Below are positions 1-5,309 of a stretch of 5,309 bases of DNA, one piece after another. Origin of the DNA: Spirochaetaceae bacterium (GTDB lineage: Bacteria; Spirochaetota; Spirochaetia; DSM-2461); NCBI GenBank assembly GCA_016342385.1, contig JAEINM010000307.1:1-5309 (forward strand), read 5' to 3'. The translations under genes were made by a program, and so were the position numbers. The notes under the pieces were generated by a model that ran no database searches, was not told the origin of the DNA, and saw only the letters and a list, made by a program, of their open reading frames with translations. Position 1 is the stretch's first letter. The number at the start of each line of letters is the position of its first letter.

Positions 1-197
1 CCAGATGCCAAAATCTGAATATTCTGGGATAATTCATCAATAAGCATTTTACTGTTTTCAAGTTCACTGTTATAAAGAAGATTATTTTCACTCAATTCTT
101 TCGATAAGTTTGAGATTCTCATTCCCATGATTATGAAAATTAATATGAGAGAGATAACTGCAGCTGCTGCTGAAATTAAGAATAATTTCCTGGTCAT
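1..197 (-). CDS. Unrecognised membrane-anchored coiled-coil protein (N-terminal part, runs off window)
   Basis: An open frame of 65 codons starts at ATG 197-195 and continues past position 1 without a stop, so the C-terminus is missing. The start overlaps the AICAR formyltransferase stop by one base (TAATG), which suggests translational coupling and the same operon. A GGAG at 213-210 lies 12 bases upstream, rather far for an independent ribosome site. The protein begins MTRKLFLISAAAAV; residues about 5-24 form one hydrophobic segment with basic residues before it, giving an N-in membrane anchor or an uncleaved signal. Residues about 28-63 are rich in Leu, Ile, Ser, Glu and Asn with roughly heptad-spaced hydrophobics, suggesting a periplasmic coiled coil. 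I do not recognise the family. It could be the sensor part of a receptor or an FtsL-like or LemA-like anchored helix, but nothing visible decides this. The gene is probably real; its function is unknown. Confidence 0.72.
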   Translation of the reverse strand, partial: MTRKLFLISAAAAVISLILIFIIMGMRISNLSKELSENNLLYNSELENSKMLIDELSQNIQILAS

Positions 198-1444
198 TAA
201 TGTTTAAAACTCCGTTGTCCCGTAAATACCATAGTAGCCTGAACCTCATTACAGGCTTCAATACATTCAAAATCCCGTATAGATCCCCCCGGTTGTACAA
301 CAGCTGTAACACCTTCTTTTAATCCGATATCTATACCATCACGAAAAGGGAAAAAGGCATCTGAAACCATAACGCTTCCTTTGAGCCCGCCATTAACAGC
401 ATTAACTTCCTCTTCAATTTCCCTAATTAAATCAGGATCTGTCATTGATGTCCACGGTGTATTGTATTTTGTCCAGGAAATTCTGTCCTTCATATTCCTA
501 TAGGCTTTATCTCTGGCAATGGTGGCGACACCGACCCGGTCCTGCTCTCCAGTTCCTATGGCTACTGTCATCCCGTTTTTGACATAGAGAACAGAATTGG
601 AAGTTACTCCCGATTCTACCAGCCAGCCGAATAACATATCATCGTATTCAGCATCAGTTGGGTCCCTTTCTACTTTGTATTCCACAGCTTTCCGTGTTGT
701 TACGGCTTTGAGAAAATCACTTTTTTTCAATGTCTCGGGGATATAGGACCACTGAACTATAACTCCCCCATCCATCATAGATTTGAAATCCAGAACAGGT
801 TCACCGATAAAAGTCTCCAGCTTCGTCATGTTTTCAATTTTCATAACCCTGAGATTTTTCTTTGTTCTGAACAATTCCAGGGCACCCTCTTCATATTCGG
901 GAGCAATTATCACTTCGTGATAATTCTCTACCATTTTTTCTGCTGTTTTAACATCAACTTTCCTATTAATGGCCACAGCACCACCAAAAGCGGCTATTCG
1001 GTCAGCCAACAGAGCGTTGGTATAGGCCGTTTCATTGTTATCCGCTTTAGCCACACCACAGGGATTATTGTGCTTGATAATGACACAACAGGGTGAATGG
1101 GAAAAATACTTGAGAATATTCAGAGCGGCATCGGCATCGGCAATATTGGTTTTTCCCGGATGTTTTCCCGATTGAATCAGTTCTATATCAGAAGCCAGAT
1201 ATCTTCCGGTCTCCAGAAGCCTGACTCCTCCCAGAATCAGATTTCCATTAATCGGCCTGTATAGAGCAGCCGGCTGCCCGGGATTTTCTCCATATCGCAG
1301 ACCTTTCTTCTCACCATCGATGTCCCAGTGTACTTTTTCATAAACCAGAGTCTGCTTTTCCCCATTTTCAATAAAGGAAATCTCCATTTGAGGAGTAAAA
1401 CTATCTTCGACTATTGTACTGTAAGATTTCTTTAAATCCGCCAT
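197..1444 (-). CDS. purH: Stand-alone AICAR formyltransferase (C-terminal half of PurH)
   Basis: The enzyme transfers a formyl group from 10-formyl-tetrahydrofolate to AICAR, giving FAICAR, the penultimate step of de novo purine synthesis in the cytoplasm. Its 415 residues correspond to only the transformylase part of ordinary bifunctional PurH (about 510-590 residues). Visible family motifs are LRYGENPGQ (49-57), KHNNPCG (124-130, containing the catalytic Lys-His pair K124/H125, matching human K266/H267), SDAFFPFRDGID (361-372), QPGGSIRD (384-391), and the C-terminal FTGQRSFKH (407-415), ending in His as in human ATIC. The ATG at 1444 overlaps the preceding cyclohydrolase stop (TAATG), and AGGAGG at 1459-1454 lies 9 bases upstream, inside that gene, so the start is well supported. 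No cyclohydrolase domain is present; the first 45 or so residues are a short leader. The protein is intact and all key motifs are present. Confidence 0.96.
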   Translation of the reverse strand: MADLKKSYSTIVEDSFTPQMEISFIENGEKQTLVYEKVHWDIDGEKKGLRYGENPGQPAALYRPINGNLILGGVRLLETGRYLASDIELIQSGKHPGKTNIADADAALNILKYFSHSPCCVIIKHNNPCGVAKADNNETAYTNALLADRIAAFGGAVAINRKVDVKTAEKMVENYHEVIIAPEYEEGALELFRTKKNLRVMKIENMTKLETFIGEPVLDFKSMMDGGVIVQWSYIPETLKKSDFLKAVTTRKAVEYKVERDPTDAEYDDMLFGWLVESGVTSNSVLYVKNGMTVAIGTGEQDRVGVATIARDKAYRNMKDRISWTKYNTPWTSMTDPDLIREIEEEVNAVNGGLKGSVMVSDAFFPFRDGIDIGLKEGVTAVVQPGGSIRDFECIEACNEVQATMVFTGQRSFKH

Positions 1445-2121
1445 TATTTCTCTCCTCCTGTATAACAGGTTTTCATATCTTCAATAGCTGCTTTTCTGAA
1501 AAAATCAGAAATATTTTTATCATATTCCGCTGTATGACTAAATGTTTTTTCCGCCATGGCAAATCTGGTTTCCAGGGATATTTTACCTTTATTATTCTTT
1601 AACTCTTCAATTATTTTTTCATAATCTGACGGGTCACAAACTGACAAAACTCTCAGGAAATTCTTTGCAGAAGCCCTCAGCATTGAGGGACCACCAATAT
1701 CTATATTTGTTCGCCCCATCTCTACGGTACAATCAGGAGACTTCACTGTTTCCCGAAAGGGGTACAAATTGACTGCAACCAGATCAAAATTAATGGCACC
1801 GATTCTTTCCAGATCTTTCTGATGTGCTTCATTATAAGTTTCACTGAGAAGACCCATGTAGATTTTAAAATCCAGAGTCTTAACAAGCCCCCCCTGCATC
1901 TCCGGCTGTCCTGTATAATCTGAAACCTGAATGAGGTTATCCGTGCCTATGAGTTCTTTAATCGAACTATAAGTACCGCCGGTTGAGTAAAAAGTCATTT
2001 TGCTGTTAATTGCTAATAATGATTTTACAAATGTCTCAAGTCCCTCTTTGTTCGACAGACTTATTAACACTTTTTCTATTTTGATCTGCTGATCAACTCT
2101 GCTGACAATATTTAGAGCCAT
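1444..2121 (-). CDS. purH: Stand-alone IMP cyclohydrolase (N-terminal half of PurH, MGS-like domain)
   Basis: The enzyme closes FAICAR to IMP, the last step of de novo purine synthesis. Its 225 residues match the N-terminal MGS-like domain of PurH and then stop, leaving the transformylase to the next gene. Motifs are SLSNKEGL (21-28), STGGT (46-50), VSDYTGQPEM (66-75), NLYPF (118-122) and NIDIGGPSMLRASAKN (139-154). K81, Y120, D141 and K153 align with human ATIC K66, Y104, D125 and K137. The usual GRVKTLHP motif instead reads GLVKTLDF (78-85), so the Arg matching human R64 is Leu. About 16 extra residues precede the usual domain start. The ATG at 2121 has AGGAG at 2132-2128, six bases upstream; the same octamer AGGAGAAT recurs at 2145-2138. 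The final codons (TGGEK) double as the ribosome site for the next gene. I am confident of the family; activity with the altered motif is an inference. Confidence 0.93.
   Translation of the reverse strand: MALNIVSRVDQQIKIEKVLISLSNKEGLETFVKSLLAINSKMTFYSTGGTYSSIKELIGTDNLIQVSDYTGQPEMQGGLVKTLDFKIYMGLLSETYNEAHQKDLERIGAINFDLVAVNLYPFRETVKSPDCTVEMGRTNIDIGGPSMLRASAKNFLRVLSVCDPSDYEKIIEELKNNKGKISLETRFAMAEKTFSHTAEYDKNISDFFRKAAIEDMKTCYTGGEK
1451..1459 (-). promoter_or_regulatory. Internal ribosome binding site for the AICAR formyltransferase
   Basis: AGGAGGAGA lies within the last codons of the cyclohydrolase gene (Gly-Gly-Glu), 6-9 bases before the coupled ATG at 1444. It is the strongest Shine-Dalgarno match in the window. 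It supports expressing the two PurH halves as separate, coupled proteins rather than as a product of frameshifting. Confidence 0.8.
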
Positions 2122-2127
2122 TTCATT

Positions 2128-2132
2128 CTCCT
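2128..2132 (-). promoter_or_regulatory. Ribosome binding site of IMP cyclohydrolase
   Basis: AGGAG is six bases from the ATG at 2121 and fixes the start. The octamer AGGAGAAT is present twice (2132-2125 and 2145-2138), 13 bases apart; the upstream copy has no start codon at a useful distance and may be chance. Confidence 0.6.
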
Positions 2133-2166
2133 GTTTAATTCTCCTGGGATTTATAGGTACACGCCC

Positions 2167-2204
2167 AAAAAGTAGGGACAGGTCGCGACCTGTCCCTACT
2201 TTTT
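2167..2204. terminator. 38-bp perfect palindrome: probable bidirectional terminator or REP-like repeat
   Basis: Arms GTAGGGACAGGTCG and CGACCTGTCCCTAC (2172-2199) are exact reverse complements, flanked by A5 (2167-2171) and T6 (2200-2205), so the exact symmetry spans 38 bp centred at 2185/2186. In RNA it would form a stem of about 12 G/C-rich pairs plus 5 A-U pairs around a CGCG loop, with a U-run on either strand. Its edge coincides with the last base of the folD stop codon, so it fits an intrinsic terminator for folD, located 46 bp before the cyclohydrolase start. The GTAGGG...CCCTAC form also resembles dispersed REP/MITE-like palindromes mobilised by RAYT-type Y1 transposases in other bacteria; that is from memory and cannot be tested from one copy. 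The symmetry is certain; the role is inferred. Confidence 0.75.
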
Positions 2205-3091
2205 TATTTGATTGTATTCTGCGCTGACTTGACAGTATTAAACAATAACATTGTAATTGTCATTGGCCCGACTCCACCGGGAACCGGTGTTATTTTTCTC
2301 ACTTTGTCCTTTAATGACTCAAAATCGGCATCTCCGATAAGCCTGTATCCTCTTTCACGACTGGAATCCACCACGCGATTAATTCCCACATCGATAACAA
2401 CAACATCTTCTTTAACCATATCAGAGGTCAATGTATTGGGAAATCCGGAAGCGACAATTATGATGTCGGCATTTTTGGTATGAGCCAGAAGATCTTCTTT
2501 CCGGGTTCTTGTGTGACAGACTGTTACTGTGGAATTCCCCGGTTTATCTTTTCTCATGAGAAGATTGGCAACCGGCTTTCCTACAATATTACTTCTACCG
2601 ATGACAACGACCTCGGCGCCTTCTGTTTTTACGTCATAGCGTTCAAGAAGTTTAAGACATCCATGGGGTGTACAGGGAAGGAATGTGTCCTGACCGAGAA
2701 TCATTTTTCCGACACTTACGGGATGGAATCCATCAACATCCTTATGCGGGTTTATGGCATTGATGATTCTATTTTCATCAATATGCTTCGGCAGAGGAAG
2801 CTGAACAAGAATGCCATGAATATTATCATCACTGTTCATTCTTTCAACATGTCTTAATAGATCCTCTTCTGAAACATCTTCGGGCAATCTTGTATCATCA
2901 GAAAATATCCCTATTTTTTCACAGGCCTTTTCCTTTGAAGTCACATAACTTTTACTGGCGGGATTATCTCCCACCAGAATAACACCCAGACCGGGAATAA
3001 TGCCCTTATCTCTTAATTTGGAAACCTGTTCCTTAAGCTCGGCCTTCATCTCCTGGGCGAGCAACTTTCCATCTATCAGTTCAGCTGCCAT
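2204..3091 (-). CDS. folD: Bifunctional methylene-THF dehydrogenase / methenyl-THF cyclohydrolase FolD
   Basis: FolD interconverts 5,10-methylene-THF, 5,10-methenyl-THF and 10-formyl-THF in the cytoplasm with NAD(P), supplying the formyl donor used by the AICAR formyltransferase encoded downstream. I place the start at ATG 3091 (295 residues, MAAELIDGK...): GAGG at 3100-3097 lies five bases upstream, whereas the GTG at 3097 that would add two residues overlaps this ribosome site. With that numbering the catalytic residues are visible: Y49 and K53 in YVTSK, Q97 in VQLPLP, and D120 in KDVDGF, matching human Y52, K56, Q100 and D125. The Rossmann dinucleotide motif GRSNIVGKP is at 165-173 and the C-terminal signature TPVPGGVGPMT at 268-278. 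Length is normal for the family and the gene is intact. The 38-bp palindrome abuts its stop codon, so transcription may partly end there before the purH genes. Confidence 0.97.
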   Translation of the reverse strand: MAAELIDGKLLAQEMKAELKEQVSKLRDKGIIPGLGVILVGDNPASKSYVTSKEKACEKIGIFSDDTRLPEDVSEEDLLRHVERMNSDDNIHGILVQLPLPKHIDENRIINAINPHKDVDGFHPVSVGKMILGQDTFLPCTPHGCLKLLERYDVKTEGAEVVVIGRSNIVGKPVANLLMRKDKPGNSTVTVCHTRTRKEDLLAHTKNADIIIVASGFPNTLTSDMVKEDVVVIDVGINRVVDSSRERGYRLIGDADFESLKDKVRKITPVPGGVGPMTITMLLFNTVKSAQNTIK

Positions 3092-3096
3092 ATACA

Positions 3097-3100
3097 CCTC
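3097..3100 (-). promoter_or_regulatory. Ribosome binding site deciding the folD start
   Basis: GAGG is spaced five bases before ATG 3091. The alternative in-frame GTG (3097-3095) shares a base with this site and so is unlikely to be the start. Confidence 0.65.
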
Positions 3101-3132
3101 ATTTATCTATTTATTAATATCATTTAATCACT

Positions 3133-3161
3133 ATTTTATTGGAAAGTCATAAGAATGTATC
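3133..3161 (-). promoter_or_regulatory. Candidate folD promoter
   Basis: Read on the minus strand, GATACA (3161-3156, 3 of 6 to the sigma70 -35 box) is followed after 17 bases by TAAAAT (3138-3133, 5 of 6 to the -10 box). Transcription would begin about 35 bases before the folD ATG. The T8A8 tract at 3165-3180 lies directly upstream of the -35 box, where an UP element would be. This is the best pair found by eye, but the region is so AT-rich that chance matches are likely. Confidence 0.33.
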
Positions 3162-3164
3162 CGG

Positions 3165-3180
3165 TTTTTTTTAAAAAAAA
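3165..3180. other. T8A8 tract in divergent intergenic region
   Basis: Eight T followed by eight A lie in the 175-bp gap (3092-3266) between divergent folD and the barrel gene. The tract could be an UP element for the folD promoter or a rigid, nucleoid-protein-binding segment. It is also self-complementary, but it lacks a G/C stem and so is not a terminator. Apart from this tract and the two weak promoter candidates, I see no gene, RNA or riboswitch in the gap. Confidence 0.45.
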
Positions 3181-3207
3181 TCAAAATACCTCTTTTTTGT
3201 AACTTTA

Positions 3208-3236
3208 TTGATGATTAATGGTTACTATGATAATAT
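3208..3236 (+). promoter_or_regulatory. Candidate promoter for the barrel/lipoprotein unit
   Basis: TTGATG (3208-3213, 4 of 6 to the -35 box), a 17-base spacer, and TAATAT (3231-3236) form one possible pair. Overlapping -10-like sequences TATGAT (3226-3231) and GATAAT (3229-3234) each match 5 of 6 but have poorer -35 partners. The short inverted pair GTAAC (3199-3203) and GTTAC (3221-3225) flanks the -35 region and could be an operator or chance. Promoter placement in this interval is plausible; the exact boxes are uncertain. Confidence 0.35.
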
Positions 3237-3253
3237 CACATAAATTATTATTG

Positions 3254-3260
3254 AGAGAGG
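3254..3260 (+). promoter_or_regulatory. Ribosome binding site deciding a TTG start
   Basis: AGAGAGG ends six bases before TTG 3267. It supports the non-ATG start, which also gives a well-formed signal peptide (MTDRKKLVFT...). No nearby in-frame ATG keeps the charged N-region of that signal. Confidence 0.65.
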
Positions 3261-3266
3261 ATCAAT

Positions 3267-3896
3267 TTGACAGACAGAAAAAAGCTGGTTTTTACGGCTT
3301 TACTATTTATAATATTGTGTATGGTTCCGCTTTATGCACAGAACTCAGACAATGAAGAACCTGAAGAAATGCAGAAAGTGGATCTCTATACTCTGGGAGA
3401 CCAGTGTTTTTCCATAAATGCCGGATTGTTCATTCCCTTATTTTTTATGGATTTCTCCCCTGAAGATGGCAGTAGTGCTGTTGCTTCAACCAATCTGACT
3501 CTGGGTGGAACAGGATCTCTTGCCTATGAGGCTTATTTAAGTAACCATATAAAACTAGGCCTGGAAATTGGAGGGATGTTTGCCTACAGCCCCAATATGA
3601 ATCCTTTTTTTATGGTTCCCATTACTGCGAAATTCGGTTATGAGTTTCATTTTGGTCAGTTCTCCCTCCCCATCTACATAGGAACGGGAATAAATATTAT
3701 AACCTATAAAGATTTAACCAATGTTCAGTTTCTTATGAAGCCGGGAATCTCCCTGTATTACAACTATAACAGTAACTGGTCTTTCGGCGGTAATCTTGTC
3801 TGGTGGGTAGCTCCGGAAATTATTCCCTCTTCCAGCAGCCAGAACCGAGTCGGAAATTTTCTTGATGTAACCATTTCGGCTCAATACCATTTTTAG
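3267..3896 (+). CDS. Probable outer-membrane beta-barrel protein
   Basis: This 209-residue protein starts with TTG. It has a signal peptide with a basic N-region (RKK at 4-6), hydrophobic core about 8-22 and probable cleavage after LYA (24/25), so the mature chain begins QNSDNEEPEE, a short acidic tail. Residues about 47-209 alternate Gly/aromatic-rich strands with short polar turns, for example INAGLFIPLFF (50-60), LGGTGSLAYEAYL (79-91), KLGLEIGGMFAY (96-107), PIYIGTGINI (135-144) and WSFGGNLVWW (171-180). The last residues, TISAQYHF, end in Phe, the usual beta-signal of an outer-membrane barrel recognised by BamA. The size would suit about eight strands. It resembles small spirochaetal barrel proteins from memory, but I cannot name the family or a ligand. 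It precedes a lipoprotein gene by 18 bp, probably in one transcript. Confidence 0.85.
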   Translation: MTDRKKLVFTALLFIILCMVPLYAQNSDNEEPEEMQKVDLYTLGDQCFSINAGLFIPLFFMDFSPEDGSSAVASTNLTLGGTGSLAYEAYLSNHIKLGLEIGGMFAYSPNMNPFFMVPITAKFGYEFHFGQFSLPIYIGTGINIITYKDLTNVQFLMKPGISLYYNYNSNWSFGGNLVWWVAPEIIPSSSSQNRVGNFLDVTISAQYHF

Positions 3897-3901
3897 ATTT
3901 T

Positions 3902-3907
3902 AAAGGA
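3902..3907 (+). promoter_or_regulatory. Ribosome binding site deciding a GTG start
   Basis: AAAGGA lies seven bases before GTG 3915, in the 18-bp gap after the barrel gene. The GTG start gives a complete lipoprotein signal (MNKIIRLSYIF...); the next in-frame ATGs (codons 12 and 14) would remove the basic N-region. Confidence 0.6.
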
Positions 3908-3914
3908 TTATTCA

Positions 3915-5237
3915 GTGAACAAAATTATCAGATTATCTTATATATTCATGGTTATGCTCCTAATGACTACCTGTTCCAACACGGGGATATTTCTCTCCCT
4001 TGAAAATGAAGAGGAAATTAAAGAAAGCAACAACCTGAATAACAGTGCCAATATCAGCAATATGGTTATAGCGGGAGATTTTTATATAGGAAATGGAGGA
4101 CCTTCCATTTTCTACAGAAGTACGAATACCAGTACGACTGACAGTAAAATTGATGACTGGAGTACCCTGCTAGTACCGGAGACATCTTTTGAAAATCCAT
4201 CTGTCTATTTCAGCAGGACGACTTCAACCACATCCATGGTACTGCTCAATGGCGATTTATACATATCCAGAATTTCATTTGACGGTTCATCAGTTATTTC
4301 CGGGATTTACCGACTTCCCAATGCCGATACCATTGATATATCAGCTCTGACAGCCGCCAGCTGGGAAAAAATTATTGAGGTGACTACAGAAAAAGCATCG
4401 TCATCCTTCAATTCAAATGTTTTCAGATTGTTTGAAGCACAATCAAGTTTATACATAAATCATTTGACCTATTTCTATTCCGGCAGTGATGATCAGACAG
4501 CGTCTATCAGTTCTTCTGCCCTCTATGTGACAACCACTCCGGAAACTATCGCCGATAACCTGGCCAATGCAACAGCCATTGATATCAGCAGCTTTTTTTC
4601 AGAATTATCAAACCCTGTCGAGGTGGCGAAAATAACCACCAGCGGGACAAATTACTGGATGATCATCAATAGTGATACTAGTACTGATGGAAGTGATCCC
4701 ACTTTGAATAAAGTTTTGCGATCTACAGACAGTACGACATTCACAGAAGTAACAGCAATACCGGATGCAAGATATGTGGATATCTATGAGTACAAAACTA
4801 ATCCCGATGTATTACTGGTATCCAATACAAGCGGTTCCTTATACATATCGATTAATGCTGACTCAGCACCAACATCAGCAGATCTGGTCTTTACAGAACT
4901 GGCTAATGAATCGGTCTTTTTAAATGGCTTTGAAGATATCGGTGCTCTTGTACCAGATAATGTGATTGTTGGTACATCGGCCACCTATGATGATGGTTCG
5001 ATTGACGGTGAAGGCTACTATCAGCTCGATCTGTCAGACCTCTCAAATATTACCTGGAGTGTTGATAATTTTTCTCATTACAATAATTACTTCAGTAGTG
5101 AACTCTCAACAGCATCTATAAATGGATTTTTATTTGATAGCGCCAAATCCAGATTATTTGCCTATACAAGATCAATGGGTCTTTGGATGAATATTCTACC
5201 GGATAATAAAACGGAACGAGAATGGAGCAGAGAATAA
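3915..5237 (+). CDS. Probable surface or periplasmic lipoprotein, possible beta-propeller
   Basis: This is a 440-residue protein starting with GTG. Its signal has Lys3 and Arg6, a hydrophobic core (about 8-17) and LMTTC at 16-20, a loose spirochaete-type lipobox that would make C20 the lipidated residue. Residues 28-49 are an acidic, Asn-rich tether. The rest is rich in Ser, Thr, Asn and Asp, has one Cys in total (C20), and contains repeated blade-like pieces: IFYRSTNT...DDW (65-82), LLNGDLYIS (110-118), VLRSTDSTTFTEV (267-279), SGSLYIS (306-312), YQLDLSDLSNITW (369-381) and LFAYTRSMGLW (414-424). Several look like degenerate Asp-box/BNR turns, so a beta-propeller is my best structural guess. 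I recognise no catalytic residues and cannot name a family. Its position directly after the barrel gene, with a terminator after it, suggests the two act together in the envelope. Confidence 0.82.
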   Translation: MNKIIRLSYIFMVMLLMTTCSNTGIFLSLENEEEIKESNNLNNSANISNMVIAGDFYIGNGGPSIFYRSTNTSTTDSKIDDWSTLLVPETSFENPSVYFSRTTSTTSMVLLNGDLYISRISFDGSSVISGIYRLPNADTIDISALTAASWEKIIEVTTEKASSSFNSNVFRLFEAQSSLYINHLTYFYSGSDDQTASISSSALYVTTTPETIADNLANATAIDISSFFSELSNPVEVAKITTSGTNYWMIINSDTSTDGSDPTLNKVLRSTDSTTFTEVTAIPDARYVDIYEYKTNPDVLLVSNTSGSLYISINADSAPTSADLVFTELANESVFLNGFEDIGALVPDNVIVGTSATYDDGSIDGEGYYQLDLSDLSNITWSVDNFSHYNNYFSSELSTASINGFLFDSAKSRLFAYTRSMGLWMNILPDNKTEREWSRE

Positions 5238-5256
5238 TCTGCTAGGGAAATAAAAG

Positions 5257-5284
5257 AGCCGCTGAATCAGCGGCTTTTTTTTTT
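5257..5284 (+). terminator. Intrinsic terminator after the lipoprotein gene
   Basis: AGCCGCTG (5257-5264), loop AAT, and CAGCGGCT (5268-5275) form a perfect 8-bp G/C-rich stem, followed by a run of ten T (5275-5284). It starts 20 bp after the stop codon. The upstream AAAA (5252-5255) gives a weak U-run on the other strand, so it may also stop leftward transcription. The remaining bases to 5309 show nothing recognisable. Confidence 0.95.
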
Positions 5285-5309
5285 CTGAAAATTATCACTT
5301 AATAATTTT

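Noticed and set aside
88..312. Minus-strand frame of 74 codons
   Set aside because: It overlaps the end of the AICAR formyltransferase and the start of the coupled membrane gene in another frame, has no recognisable features, and is incompatible with the well-supported TAATG junction.
1414..1772. Plus-strand frames opposite the purH genes
   Set aside because: They are antisense to conserved cyclohydrolase and transformylase coding sequence and have no family resemblance.
2112..2126. Tiny leader frame MKWL-stop overlapping the cyclohydrolase start
   Set aside because: Its ATG (2126) is one base from the nearest Shine-Dalgarno and about 14 from the next, both unsuitable spacings, so initiation is unlikely.
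2122..2166. Purine riboswitch or independent promoter before the cyclohydrolase gene
   Set aside because: Only 45 bp separate the palindrome from the start codon, too short for a purine aptamer; a TATAAA-like box is present but no credible -35 box was found.
2208..2857. Two plus-strand frames (2208-2483 and 2480-2857) opposite folD
   Set aside because: They lie wholly inside intact folD on the other strand, with compositions expected of an antisense shadow and no ribosome sites of note.
3092..3266. Small RNA or short gene in the divergent gap
   Set aside because: No G/C-rich hairpin with a T-run and no short frame with a ribosome site and plausible codon use were seen.
4784..4984. Minus-strand 66-codon frame inside the lipoprotein gene
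   Set aside because: It is antisense to a long continuous gene with signal peptide and terminator; nothing supports its expression.

Overview
The window looks like a chromosomal segment from a Gram-negative-type, AT-leaning bacterium, most likely a spirochaete (Treponema/Spirochaeta/Oceanispirochaeta-like). The support is indirect: de novo purine synthesis with PurH split into two proteins, a short outer-membrane-barrel-like protein ending in Phe, a lipoprotein with a loose lipobox, and TTG and GTG start codons. No decisive taxonomic marker is present, so the assignment is moderate.

Left part, minus strand (positions 3091 down to 1): folD, then a 38-bp perfect palindrome touching the folD stop codon, then a separate IMP cyclohydrolase gene (N-terminal half of normal PurH), then a separate AICAR formyltransferase gene (C-terminal half of PurH), then the start of an unrecognised membrane-anchored coiled-coil protein that runs off the left edge. 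The last three genes are joined by two identical TAATG stop/start overlaps of one base, indicating translational coupling. The metabolic logic is clear: FolD makes 10-formyl-tetrahydrofolate, AICAR formyltransferase uses it to formylate AICAR, and IMP cyclohydrolase closes the ring to IMP.

Middle (3092-3266): an AT-rich divergent intergenic region with a T8A8 tract and weak candidate promoters facing both ways.

Right part, plus strand (3267-5284): a two-gene transcription unit. A 209-residue secreted protein, probably an outer-membrane beta-barrel (TTG start), is followed 18 bp later by a 440-residue Ser/Thr/Asn-rich lipoprotein that may be a beta-propeller (GTG start), and then by a strong intrinsic terminator. 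The pair may work together at the outer membrane, but no function can be named.

Most of the window is housekeeping metabolism. The points worth a second look are the split and coupled PurH with an altered motif in the cyclohydrolase active site, the long palindrome, the uncharacterised gene tied to the purH operon, and the barrel/lipoprotein pair. No CRISPR array, transposase gene, tRNA or rRNA was seen.
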